A stretch of DNA of 64,000 nucleotides from positions 248,001-312,000 of the forward strand of contig CAWCXI010000025.1 of the NCBI GenBank assembly GCA_963799415.1, read 5' to 3'. The notes under the pieces are model-generated. The model searched no databases, was not told where the DNA came from, and worked only from the letters and a program-made list of their open reading frames with translations. The position numbers and the translations under genes are program-made. Below are positions 7,058 to 16,785 of the stretch, piece by piece (position 1 is the stretch's first letter; the number at the start of each line of letters is the position of its first letter). Source of the stretch: JAMXLO01 sp963799415. GTDB taxonomy: Bacteria > Pseudomonadota > Alphaproteobacteria > Acetobacterales > Acetobacteraceae.

Positions 7058-8365
7058 CTATTCTGCCGGCACCTCGACAGCGCCGCGCACCGACACGCGG
7101 CGCGGAATGTGCAATGCGAACGCCGCAATCAGCGCCGAGACGCCGGTAAAGGCCGCCAGTCCATACAGGCCGCCTGAGTAGCTGCCGGTGAAGTCCTTGA
7201 TCCAGCCGACCAGCGCCGGTCCCACGGCGCCACCGACATTGCCGATCGAGTTGATCCAGGCGATACCGGCCGCCGCCGCCGTTCCGGTCAGCATCATCGA
7301 CGGCATCGACCAGAATGGCCCCTTGGTGCCGTAGAATCCCGCGGTGGCGACGCACATGCCGGCCAGCGACCACCAGCTTCCCATCGTCATCCCGGCAACC
7401 ACGAGGCCCACCGTCGAGAGCGTGCAGGCCCAGAACAGGTTCCAGCGCCGCTCGCCCATCCAGTCGGACAACCACCCCCAGGCCAGCATGCTGATCGCAC
7501 CTATGGTGTAAGCCAAAGTCGTCGCATAGCCGGTGCCCATGTTGGTCGCGCCGAGCGACTTGATGATCTGCGGCACGAACAGCAAGAGGCCGAGGCTCGC
7601 CGTGACAATGCCGAAGTAGTTGAGCGACAGCAGCAGGATCTTCGGGTTCACCAGTGCATGCCAGAGGCTGATCTTGCCCGCGGATTCCACCGCGCGACGC
7701 TCACTCTCCAGTGTCGTGGTGAGCCAGTGCTTCTCGGCAATGCTCAGCCAGCTTGCGCCGGCCGGTTTGTCGGTCAGCGCAAACAACACGAAGATGCCGA
7801 TCAGCACGGTCGGCACGGCTTCCATGAGAAAGATCCACTTCCATCCGGCGTAGCCAAGGAAGCCGTCCAATCCAAGGATCGCTGTCGAAATGGGTGCGCC
7901 GAGGGCCACCGACACCGGCAGAGCCAACGTGAACCTGGAAATGATGCGGCCGCGATGATGGTCGGGAAACCAATAGGTGAACAGCAGCACGATGCCGGGG
8001 AACAGCCCGGCCTCGGCGAGGCCCAGCAGGAAGCGGATGATCAGGAAGCTGGTCGGTCCGGTGGCAAACGCAGTGGCACCAGAGGCGATTCCCCAGGTAA
8101 TCATGATGCGCGCGATCCAGATGCGCGCACCGACCTTGTCGAGGATGACGTTGCTCGGGACCTCGAACAGGCAATAGCCGAGATAGAATGCCGTTGAGCT
8201 CAGGCCATAGGCGGCCGCGGTCAGCCCGATCGCGTGATTCATTTGCAACGCGGCAAAGCTCACGTTGATACGGTCGAGATAACAAAAGAAATAAACAACC
8301 ATGGCGAGTGGGAGGAGTCGCCAATACACCTTTCGCATGGTGACCCGTTCGATCGTCGAAACCAT
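7058..8365 (-). CDS. MFS transporter, anion:cation symporter (ACS) family
   Basis: A 435-residue, 12-helix permease. The N terminus RKVYWRLLPLAMVVYFFCYLDRINVSFAAL is the classic ACS-family first helix (phthalate, tartrate, hexuronate and 4-hydroxyphenylacetate permeases). The start at 8365 has GGGAGG four bases upstream. It probably imports a small organic anion. It lies downstream of the iron alcohol dehydrogenase on the same strand with a 70-base gap and may be the last gene of the RraA-oppDF-dehydrogenase unit, which would suit uptake of an aromatic or sugar acid. That link is inference. Confidence 0.88.
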   Translation of the reverse strand: MVSTIERVTMRKVYWRLLPLAMVVYFFCYLDRINVSFAALQMNHAIGLTAAAYGLSSTAFYLGYCLFEVPSNVILDKVGARIWIARIMITWGIASGATAFATGPTSFLIIRFLLGLAEAGLFPGIVLLFTYWFPDHHRGRIISRFTLALPVSVALGAPISTAILGLDGFLGYAGWKWIFLMEAVPTVLIGIFVLFALTDKPAGASWLSIAEKHWLTTTLESERRAVESAGKISLWHALVNPKILLLSLNYFGIVTASLGLLLFVPQIIKSLGATNMGTGYATTLAYTIGAISMLAWGWLSDWMGERRWNLFWACTLSTVGLVVAGMTMGSWWSLAGMCVATAGFYGTKGPFWSMPSMMLTGTAAAAGIAWINSIGNVGGAVGPALVGWIKDFTGSYSGGLYGLAAFTGVSALIAAFALHIPRRVSVRGAVEVPAE

Positions 8366-8435
8366 TTTCCCTCCCGGCGTTCGTGTCGTTCCGTAAATCT
8401 TAACAAATGAAATTACCCGAAAGCAAACCATCAGC

Positions 8436-9622
8436 TCAGGCGTTGCGCGGCGCGCCTGTCCATACCTCGCGATACAGCGCGACGATCTCCGCCTTTTCGG
8501 GCACGCGTGGATTGTTGGCCGGACTGCCGGAGGCCAACGCTTGCTCGGCCATCAGTTCCATCTTGCCGTTCCAGACGCCTTCGTCGATGCCGTACTCGGC
8601 GGGTCCCGGCACAGACAGCTCCTTGTTCAGCACTTCCAGCCCCGTTACCAGCTTCGCCGCGGCCCGCGCGTCTGCGTCGCGTTCCTCGGCAAAGCCGATA
8701 CGTCGCGCCGCCTCGGCATAACGCCCTTCCGCAGCACCGATCGAGAACCGTGTGATCGCCGGCAGCAGCATCGCGTTCGATAGCCCGTGCGGCACATGGA
8801 AATGCGCGCCGATCGGTCGCGACATGCCATGCACCAGCGCGACCGAGGCATTGGAAAACGCCAGCCCCGCCTGGGTGGCACCAAGCATCATGCCCTCGCG
8901 GGCCGCGGCGTTGCGTGGTTCGGCATAGGCCGTGCGGATGTGCCGCCCGATCAGCGCCATCGCGGCAACGGCGAGCGCATCGGAAAACGGATTGGCTCGC
9001 TTCGACACAAACGCCTCCAGCGCATGCGTCAGGCTGTCGACCCCGGTATCGGCCGTGGTGCGCGCCGGCACCGAGAAAGTGAGCTCGTAATCCACGATGG
9101 CAGCGAGCGGCAGAGCACCGAGACCCACGATCAGCATCTTTTCGTCGCGCTCGGTATCGGTGATGACCGTGAAGCGCGTGCACTCGCTGCCGGTGCCGGC
9201 GGTGGTGGGAATGGCGATGACCGGCAGGGCGCCCTTGTCGGCAGCGAACGGCGCCTTGTAGTCGCGCATCTTGCCACCGCCCGCGGCGAGGATCGCCATC
9301 GCCTTGGCGGTGTCGATCGGCGACCCGCCACCGAAGCCGATCAGACAGTCGAAGTCGCCGCGCCTGAGTTCGACAACGCCCGCTTCGATCACAGTATCCG
9401 TTGGGTCGGGCACCGTGTCGCTGAACACCGTGACGGCAATGCCGGCAGCGGCAAGCGGATCGAGGCAATGCTGCACGTGCCGCGAGACGACCATGAAGGG
9501 ATCGGTCACCACCAGGGACGTGACAGGCCGAACTTCGCCAGCACCTCGGCGATCTGGCGCACGGCGCCACCACCCACCTGCAGCATGCGGGGCGCGGCGA
9601 TGTTGGCGTTCACTGCTGTCAT
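8436..9622 (-). CDS. iron-containing alcohol dehydrogenase, one frameshift near 9520
   Basis: About 395 residues once a single missing base is restored. The N-terminal 36 residues (MTAVNANIAAPRM...) lie in one frame from the ATG at 9622 (GAGAGG upstream). At a CCC run near 9520 the frame must gain one base to join SLVVTDPFM. Fe-ADH signatures follow: GFGGGSPIDTAKAMAIL, PTTAGTGSECTRF, the metal His in SLTHALEAFVSK and HGMSRPIGAHFHVPHG. The family covers 1,2-propanediol oxidoreductase, maleylacetate reductase and 4-hydroxybutyrate dehydrogenase; the substrate is unclear. The intact protein on both sides of the slip suggests a sequence error. Confidence 0.85.
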
Positions 9623-9736
9623 GGCGCGATCCTCTCCCGAAAGGGCAAGCTTCACCACAAAGCCACGTGAACCGGAAGTGGCGGCGCGGTGCATCTGCGC
9701 TTGTGCTGACGCCGCGCGCGCTGACCCACTGAACGG

Positions 9737-10813
<1,077 letters not shown>

Positions 10814-10817
<4 letters not shown>

Positions 10818-11917
10818 GACGCCAACGCTTCCACCGGCGCACGGATGCAGGCAACGCGATGGTTCTCGGCGAGCACGCGGAGTTCCGGATCCTGCAAAGT
10901 GCACGCCGCATCGGCAAAGACGCAGCGTGGGTGAAAGCGACAACCTTGCGGCAGGTCGAATGGCGCCGGCACTGTGCCCTCGATCGCCAGCAGACGGTCG
11001 CGGTTCTCCTCGATCTTCGGAATGCTGCCGAGCAGGCCAAGCGTGTAGGGATGCTGCGGATCATCGAAGATCGCCGGCCCAGGCGCACGTTCCACCACAC
11101 GGCCGGCATACATCACCGCGACCTCATCGGCCATCTCGGCAACGATGCCGAGATCGTGGGTGATCAGGATGATCGCCATGCCGGTCTGCGCCTGTAGCTC
11201 GCGCAGCAGGTCGAGGATCTGTGCCTGCACCGTAACATCGAGCGCGGTGGTCGGCTCGTCGGCAATCAGCAGATCCGGCTCGCACGCGAGCGCCATCGCG
11301 ATCATGACGCGCTGACGCATGCCACCAGACATCTGATGCGGGTATTCGTCGAAACGGCGTTCCGGTGCAGGGATTCTCACGCGCTGCAAAGCGGCGATGG
11401 CGCGGCTGCGCAGTGCCGTGGCAGAGGCCGCGCGGTCATGCGCGCGCATCGCCTCGGTGATCTGGTCGCCGACGGTGAACACCGGATTAAGGCTGGTCAT
11501 CGGCTCCTGAAAGATCATCGCGATGCGATTGCCGCGAATGTCGCGCATCTGCGCCAGCGACAGGTCGAGCAGGTTCCTACCGTCAAACATGATCTGACCA
11601 GTGGCGATGCGGCCCGGTGGCGGCACCAGACGCATCACCGACAGCGACAACACCGACTTGCCGCAGCCGGACTTACCGACGATGCCGAGCGTGCGACCAC
11701 GACCGACGGAGATGTCAACGCCATCCACGGCCGCGACATCGCCGCCAGAGGTGCGGAATACGGTGCGAAGCGAGGAAATCGCCAACAGCGTGGAAGCCGC
11801 CCCCTCCCCCCTCGCGGGGGAGGGTTGGGGATATGGGGCGGTGCGAGATCCAGGGGCCCCCTCCTCCCGCCCCCCTCCCGCAAGGGGCGGAGGAGAATTA
11901 GAGCTCAATAGGCTCAA
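10814..11917 (-). CDS. oligopeptide/dipeptide ABC transporter ATPase OppD-like
   Basis: Nucleotide-binding subunit of a peptide/nickel-type importer. It has Walker A GKSGCGKS, QEPMTSLNPVFTVG, signature MSGGMRQRVMIAMAL, Walker B DLLIADEPTTALD and the C-terminal Cys motif CRFHPRCVFADAAC. The conserved protein begins near 11785 (LLAISSLRTVF). The 40 residues before it are encoded by a GC-rich palindromic repeat (11800-11895), and no ATG precedes them. A TTG at 11917 overlaps the upstream stop (TTGA), so either translation starts there and the repeat is read through, or an internal TTG/CTG near 11785-11788 is used. Confidence 0.83.
11800..11895. repeat. GC-rich palindromic repeat at the 5' end of oppD
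   Basis: Related to the element at 3655-3750: C-rich and G-rich arms with internal hairpins (CCCCCCTCGCGGGGG on the left, CCCCTCCCGCAAGGGG on the right) around a 25-base centre. Arms match imperfectly. It keeps the reading frame open between a TTG start and the conserved OppD sequence, so it may be translated as a Pro/Gly-rich insert. Confidence 0.7.
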
Positions 11918-12609
11918 TGAATCTCCGCCGACCGCTTCAGCACCGCGCGCAGCTTTGCCGGAGAGAAGTCAGGCGAGCGGCAAAAATCCAAAATCACCTT
12001 CTCGCGCCGCGAAATCAGATCGATCGCTGCCGGCAGCTTTTTCACCACATCCGCCGGCACCACAACCGCACCGTGGTAATCGGCATGGATCACATCGTCA
12101 TGTCCCGCCTGCATGCCGAAGATGTTCACCGGCCTGCCAAACTCCACCATGTGCACCCACGCGTGACTCGGCCCGACACGACCGCCGATCATCTGATAAC
12201 CCTCCGCCCACATATCCAGGTCGCGGAACGAACCGTTGGTGACGCAGCCGATCGAGCCGAGCGCCTTGTGGATGGTGGACTGCACCTCGCCCCAATAGGC
12301 GCCGTAGCCAATCCGGCCATCGACGTCCTGGATCACCGCGATGGTGGGGAAGTCGGTGGCGGCCACATAGTCGTACCAGTCCGCCCGGTCCGTCACCTTG
12401 CCGCGCGGCGGCTCGGTGGAGCGGATCATCCCGACGCGCGCCAGCCCAACGATGGGCTTCGCCTTCGGATCAGTGCAGACCATCGGCTCCACGGTGTAGC
12501 CGAACGCTCGCCGCTCCGGCGATGTGATCTCGAGACCATTGCAGATCGTTGGCGTGTCCCATTGGGCGAGCACGTCAAGGTCAGCCTGGGTAAACAGCCG
12601 CTCGGCCAT
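11914..12609 (-). CDS. RraA-family protein (HMG/CHA aldolase-like)
   Basis: A 231-residue member of the RraA/MenG-like fold. Family members cleave 4-hydroxy-4-methyl-2-oxoglutarate or 4-carboxy-4-hydroxy-2-oxoadipate to pyruvate, or act as RNase E regulators. Visible motifs are DTPTICNGLE at the N terminus, VIQDVDGRIGYGAYWGEVQSTIHKALGSIGCVTNGSFRD (the central G-x-x-R-D metal/substrate region) and HADYHGAVVVP. A strong AGGAGG precedes the ATG at 12609. It heads an apparent operon with OppD, OppF and an iron alcohol dehydrogenase, which fits a ring-cleavage or sugar-acid aldolase better than an RNase inhibitor. Confidence 0.8.
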   Translation of the reverse strand: MAERLFTQADLDVLAQWDTPTICNGLEITSPERRAFGYTVEPMVCTDPKAKPIVGLARVGMIRSTEPPRGKVTDRADWYDYVAATDFPTIAVIQDVDGRIGYGAYWGEVQSTIHKALGSIGCVTNGSFRDLDMWAEGYQMIGGRVGPSHAWVHMVEFGRPVNIFGMQAGHDDVIHADYHGAVVVPADVVKKLPAAIDLISRREKVILDFCRSPDFSPAKLRAVLKRSAEIH

Positions 12610-12636
12610 TACTTCCTCCTGTCGTCCAGTTGGGGC

Positions 12637-13410
12637 ATGCTGGGCACAATGAAGGTCATCGCCCGAGGCGGCAAGGCGCTGTACGGCGCGCCGCTCGGAA
12701 TCCTCATGTTGGAGGCGAAGTTTCCCCGTATCCCGGGGGACATGGGCAATGCCGCCACCTGGCCATTCCCAGTGCTGTACCGCGTGGTGCGCGGCGCGAC
12801 GCCAGAGCGCGTGGTACTGAACGGCGCTGCCGGCCTGCTGGACGACTTCCTCGCGGCCGCCGCTGAACTGATCGCGCATGGTGCCGAGGCGATCACCACC
12901 AACTGCGGTTTCTTGTCCGTGTTCCAGGCGGAACTGGCAGCGCATCTGCGCGTCCCGGTCGCCACCAGCGCACTCATCCAGGTACCCTGGGTTCAGGCAA
13001 TGCAGCCACCCGGCCGTCGCGTCGGCATCATTACCGTGTCGGCCGGCTCGTTGACGCCCCACCATCTGGCGGCGGCCGGCGTTTCGTCCGACACGCCATT
13101 CGTCGGCACCGAGGATGGCCGCGAATTCTTCCGCGTCCTGATCCGTGGCGAGAAGCAGGACATGGATGTGGCGCTGGCCGCCGCCGACATCCTGGATGCC
13201 GGACGCACACTCGTCGCGCGCCACCCCGATATTGGTGCGATCGTGCTCGAGTGCACCAACATGCCGCCCTACGCCTTCGCACTCCGCGAAGTGCTTGGCC
13301 TGCCGGTCTATGACATCTATTCGCTGATCACTTGGCTGCATGCCGGGCTACGCCCACGCGAGTTCGGGCCGCCCGCCGATCGCTCGACCTGTCTCGGAGG
13401 AAGTCTCTGA
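12637..13410 (+). CDS. aspartate/glutamate racemase-family protein
   Basis: A 257-residue protein of the Asp/Glu/hydantoin racemase and maleate isomerase superfamily. It shows the two expected catalytic cysteines in mirror positions: ITTNCGF in the N-terminal half and VLECTNMPPYA in the C-terminal half. The alternative ATG is at 12649. It is divergent from the RraA gene across 27 bases and overlaps the next gene by one base (TGATG), so it is coupled to the UDP-glucuronate decarboxylase. The substrate is unknown; arylmalonate decarboxylase and maleate isomerase are other members of this fold. Confidence 0.75.
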   Translation: MLGTMKVIARGGKALYGAPLGILMLEAKFPRIPGDMGNAATWPFPVLYRVVRGATPERVVLNGAAGLLDDFLAAAAELIAHGAEAITTNCGFLSVFQAELAAHLRVPVATSALIQVPWVQAMQPPGRRVGIITVSAGSLTPHHLAAAGVSSDTPFVGTEDGREFFRVLIRGEKQDMDVALAAADILDAGRTLVARHPDIGAIVLECTNMPPYAFALREVLGLPVYDIYSLITWLHAGLRPREFGPPADRSTCLGGSL

Positions 13411-14390
13411 TGGCTCTGACGCGCAAACGGGTAATGGTGACCGGCGGTGCCGGCTTCCTGGGGTCGCATCTCTGCGAACGTCTGCTTCGCGACGGCCACG
13501 ATGTGTTGTGTGTCGACAACTACTTCACCGGCCGCAAGGACAACATCGCCCACCTGATCGGCGATCCGCACTTCGAGGCGATGCGGCACGACATCACCTT
13601 CCCGCTCTACGTCGAGGTCGATGAGATCTACAACCTCGCCTGCCCCGCCTCGCCGGTGCACTACCAATACGATCCGGTGCAGACCACCAAGACCAGCGTG
13701 ATCGGTGCGATCACCATGCTGGGCCTGGCGAAGAGGGTCGGCGCGAAGATCATGCAGGCGTCCACCAGCGAGGTGTACGGCGATCCCACGGTGCACCCGC
13801 AGACCGAGGATTACCGTGGCAACGTCAACCCGCTCGGCCCGCGCGGCTGTTACGACGAGGGCAAGCGCTGCGCCGAGACGCTGTTCTTTGACTATCACCG
13901 GCAGCACCGCACCCGCATCAAGGTGGCGCGCATCTTCAACACCTACGGACCGCGCATGCACCCGAACGACGGCAGGGTGGTATCCAACTTTATCGTTCAG
14001 GCCCTGCGCAACGAGGACATCACGCTGTATGGCGACGGCAGCCAGACACGCGCTTTCTGCTACGTCGATGACCTGATCGATGGCTTCGTGCGCCTGGTCG
14101 GCACCGGCGAAGACTTCACCGGCCCGGTCAACCTGGGCAATCCGCACGAAATTGCAGTCAAGGAACTGGCCGACCGGGTCATCAAGCTGACCGGATCGCA
14201 GTCGCGCATCGTGTACCGCACGCTGCCGCAGGATGATCCGTTGCAGCGCTGCCCGGATATCACGCTCGCACGCAGCACGCTGGGCTGGGAACCGCATGTT
14301 GAACTCGACGAAGGCCTGAACCGCACGATTGCCTATTTCGATCGCATGCTGGCCGAGCGGGGTGAAAAACAGACCATGTCGGCGGACTGA
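13410..14390 (+). CDS. UDP-glucuronate decarboxylase (UDP-xylose synthase), SDR family
   Basis: A 326-residue NAD-dependent extended SDR. It has the Rossmann loop TGGAGFLGSHL (11-21), STSEVYGDP (118-126), the catalytic Tyr148/Lys152 pair in CYDEGKR, and the UXS-typical RIFNTYGPRMHPNDGRVVSNFIVQAL and YGDGSQTRAFCYVDDLI. It converts UDP-glucuronate to UDP-xylose for polysaccharide synthesis. CGGAGGAAG precedes the ATG. It is translationally coupled to the racemase-family gene although the two have no obvious shared pathway. Its end is the last intact sequence before the insertion-sequence region. Confidence 0.88.
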   Translation: MALTRKRVMVTGGAGFLGSHLCERLLRDGHDVLCVDNYFTGRKDNIAHLIGDPHFEAMRHDITFPLYVEVDEIYNLACPASPVHYQYDPVQTTKTSVIGAITMLGLAKRVGAKIMQASTSEVYGDPTVHPQTEDYRGNVNPLGPRGCYDEGKRCAETLFFDYHRQHRTRIKVARIFNTYGPRMHPNDGRVVSNFIVQALRNEDITLYGDGSQTRAFCYVDDLIDGFVRLVGTGEDFTGPVNLGNPHEIAVKELADRVIKLTGSQSRIVYRTLPQDDPLQRCPDITLARSTLGWEPHVELDEGLNRTIAYFDRMLAERGEKQTMSAD

Positions 14391-14399
14391 TCAGAAACG

Positions 14400-15000
14400 C
14401 TGCGCCGCGAAGGGCACAATATCACAATTCCGGGCGGACCCGCCATCGGGCAAACCGCGAGGTTGGTGGCGTGTTGCTGCCGTCTCGCCAGGTGATTGTC
14501 TACCTCCTTGAGTAGATACAGCCGGTACGCAACCAGCAGGCTTCCCTGATGGGTGGCTACCGACAGGCTCACTGCCACTTGGCAGTTGTCCTGCTTGCCC
14601 ACCTGACCGCAACGCTGCCGCGCCACACCGACCGAGTGGCGACCTTTCCTCGGGTCAAGCCCGAGGACAAGCCTTGGGAAATCCTGTGTCGTCGATGATC
14701 CAGGCCTGGATCGGCTCGTCACCGGTGATAGACGGCAGGACGGCTTCACGCACACGGCGCAGCATCGCCTGATCGGACCAGGGCGCCTGGGCCAAAAAGT
14801 GCAGCAGCGATTGGTGTTGCGCCGCCGTTCGCTCCGGTGCGGTCGCCGCCGCCAGCGGCTCGACGCTCTTGCGTCCCTCGGTCGACAGCAGGCCGATGCG
14901 GTAGTCCGCGAACGGCCCGACGCGGTCGGCGTGTCCCAGCACAGATGCCAAACTTGCCGTGTACTCAGCGAACCGTGCTTGCGTGCCAGTGCCAACCCTC
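14400..15000 (-). pseudogene. remnant of a second IS701-family transposase
   Basis: Minus-strand fragments in two frames match the IS701/DDE_5 transposase N-terminal half: RFAEYTASLASVLGHADRVG, RKSVEPLAAATAP..AAQHQSLLHFLAQAPWSD, IQAWIIDDTGFPK, then after a short insertion with a frame change KGRHSVGVARQRCGQVGKQDNCQVAVSLSV and VAYRLYL. The C-terminal half, with the later acidic residues, is missing. The insert between DTGFPK and KGRHSVG contains the self-complementary CGGGCTTGACCCG. It is a different, older element from the intact IS next to it. Confidence 0.75.
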
Positions 15001-15345
15001 CTGGAAGGTATGAATCTCCACCGTTGACCAATCGCTCCCGCATCGTGCCAAACAAAATCGCCGGCCGAGGCGGCCGCTTTGCGACTCAGCAGGACTAACT
15101 CAGGCACGAGCGCGTGCGGTACGAACTTCGCAGCGACCGCTTCGGGTCGGATCCGACCATCAAGTCGAAGACGGCGGGGTACCACGACAGGCAGTTCCGA
15201 CGCGCGTCCCCTGCCTCACCACGGCCGCTGTCGCGGTGACCGAAGATCGTCCGCCGCACCAGGGGCACGTGACCTGGCCGTAGGCATTGCCCGAGGACGC
15301 CCGAGGCGCGATCCTCACCTGCATCGCCGGAACATCCGGCTGCAA
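15001..15345. other. unassigned stretch between transposase remnant and IS701 element
   Basis: No supportable gene. A minus-strand frame of 61 codons (15160-15345) contains a CPWCG pair but no recognisable family. The region may be leftover flank of the older element or the former promoter region of the MBL-fold gene, now separated from it by the IS. Confidence 0.4.
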
Positions 15346-15349
15346 CTAG

Positions 15350-15367
15350 CATTACAGTTGTGATTTT
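15350..15367 (+). repeat. left terminal inverted repeat of IS701 element
   Basis: Eighteen bases identical to the reverse complement of the right end. The outer CTAG (15346-15349) is the target duplication. Confidence 0.9.
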
Positions 15368-15427
15368 CTGATTGCGAAGCGGTTGTAACTCTGAATCTAT
15401 GGGCCACCATGATTCGGAGATCATGGC

Positions 15428-16645
15428 ATGGCGGGAGCATCGATCGAGGCGACGCTGGAGTTGTGGGCATCGTCGCTGCGAAAGGTAAAGAGCCTGCTGC
15501 GTCCATTGTTTGCGCAAGAACGCGCGGCGGTGAACGCAGGATTATTCCTTGACGGGCTGCTTGGCGATGAGCGTCGCAAGACGGGATGGATGCGCGCCGA
15601 GGCCGCCGGTGATCCTGGGCCTTGGCGGCAGCAGGCGCTGTTAGGGCGCGATCGGTGGGACGCTGATGCGTTGCGCGACATGGTGCGCGAGTACGTCATG
15701 GAGCATCTCGCGGACGACAACGCAGTCCTGGTTGTCGATGAAACCGGGTTCCTCAAGCAGGGCAAGGCATCGTGCGGCGTGGCGCGGCAGTACACGGGTT
15801 CCGCCGGCAAGATCACGAACTGCCAGATCGGCGTGTTTGCCACCTATGTATCGCGCCACGGCCATGGCTTTATCGACCGGGCGCTCTATTTGCCAAAAGG
15901 TTGGACCGATGATCCGGCGCGTCTGAAAGCCACATCCGTGCCAAGCGACGTGGCCTTTGCGACCAAGCCTCAGCTGGCAGCCAGGATGATCGAGCGCGCC
16001 ATTGCCACTGCTGTGCCGTTCCGATGGGTGGCGGGCGACACTGTCTATGGCGTCGGCGATATCGAACGGGACCTACGCCGGGCCGGCAAGGGGTATGTGC
16101 TTGGCGTCCATGCCTCCCGTGTCTTTCGGTCCTGGGGCAAGCCGCATGCGATTGCCGGCACCGCTGCAAAGATTGCCAAAGCGCTGGGAGCATCTGACTG
16201 GCAGCGTCTGTCAGCCGGGTCGGGCACCAAAGGACCAAGGTTGCATGACTGGTGCTACCTGGAACTGGCTGATCTCGGCGCGGGAGAGTTCAACGAGGAA
16301 AACCATGGCCTGTGGACACGTGGCTTGCTGATCAGGCGCAACATCGCAGATGGAGATCTCGCTTACTTCTCCACATGGTGCCCAGCTGGGACTCCGATCG
16401 ACACGCTGGTCAGCGTCGAAGGCCATCGCTGGGCGATCGAGGACAGCTTCGAGACTGCCAAGAACGAGTTCGGTCTCGACCACAACGAGACCAGATCCTG
16501 GCATGGCTGGCATCGTCACGTCTCGCTCGTCATGCTTGGCTTCGCCATGATGGCGGCGATCCAGCGCCTGGCTAACAAGTCGATACCCAAAAAAACACGC
16601 CGCTCCATTTCATCCGCTGGTCGATCCAGGAGATCCGACGTGTAG
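15428..16645 (+). CDS. IS701-family transposase, C terminus displaced by a frameshift at an A7 run
   Basis: DDE transposase of 405 residues as read in frame 0. Catalytic acids are Asp104 (VVDETGFLKQG), Asp204 (VAGDTVYG) and Glu338 (RWAIEDSFETAKNEFGLDHNE). Family motifs CGVARQYTGSAGKITNCQIGVF and ARMIERA are present. At the A7 run near 16590 the frame-0 reading ends in a short non-family tail, whereas the -1 frame continues through HFIRWSIQEIRR and IDPAYVIAWSLWRRAHQAVAQ to a TAA at about 16761, which matches the usual IS701 C terminus. Either a base is missing in the run or -1 slippage produces the full protein. Confidence 0.88.
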   Translation: MAGASIEATLELWASSLRKVKSLLRPLFAQERAAVNAGLFLDGLLGDERRKTGWMRAEAAGDPGPWRQQALLGRDRWDADALRDMVREYVMEHLADDNAVLVVDETGFLKQGKASCGVARQYTGSAGKITNCQIGVFATYVSRHGHGFIDRALYLPKGWTDDPARLKATSVPSDVAFATKPQLAARMIERAIATAVPFRWVAGDTVYGVGDIERDLRRAGKGYVLGVHASRVFRSWGKPHAIAGTAAKIAKALGASDWQRLSAGSGTKGPRLHDWCYLELADLGAGEFNEENHGLWTRGLLIRRNIADGDLAYFSTWCPAGTPIDTLVSVEGHRWAIEDSFETAKNEFGLDHNETRSWHGWHRHVSLVMLGFAMMAAIQRLANKSIPKKTRRSISSAGRSRRSDV

Positions 16646-16748
16646 CGCAGCGCCTCGCGCGAAGACGCATCGATCCTGCCTACGTCATCGCATGGTCGCT
16701 CTGGCGGCGTGCACATCAGGCCGTCGCACAAAAGTTTCACCTTAAGCA

Positions 16749-16766
16749 AAAATCACAACTGTAATG
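16749..16766 (-). repeat. right terminal inverted repeat of IS701 element
   Basis: Exact reverse complement of 15350-15367, followed by the second CTAG copy. The -1 frame end of the transposase (codons KSQL then TAA) lies inside this repeat. Confidence 0.9.
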
Positions 16767-16785
16767 CTAGGGAGCCGCGACCGCG

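Larger units (their letters stand above)
15350..16766 (+). mobile_element. complete IS701-family insertion sequence, 1417 bp
   Basis: Perfect 18-base terminal inverted repeats (CATTACAGTTGTGATTTT at 15350-15367, reverse complement at 16749-16766) are flanked on both sides by CTAG (15346-15349 and 16767-16770). The 4-base YTAR duplication is the rule for IS701. One transposase gene fills the element. It inserted 20 bases before the MBL-fold gene, leaving that gene's GGGAG ribosome site but displacing its upstream region. An intact duplication and perfect ends indicate a recent insertion. Confidence 0.9.

Noticed and set aside
11914..13341. 475-codon minus-strand frame extending the RraA gene upstream
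   Set aside because: Residues before 12609 are antisense to the racemase gene, show no family similarity, and a strong AGGAGG marks the start at 12609.
15160..15345. Small minus-strand frame with a CPWCG zinc-ribbon-like pair
   Set aside because: A single CxxC, no second pair, no ribosome site and location in IS debris; insufficient for a gene call.
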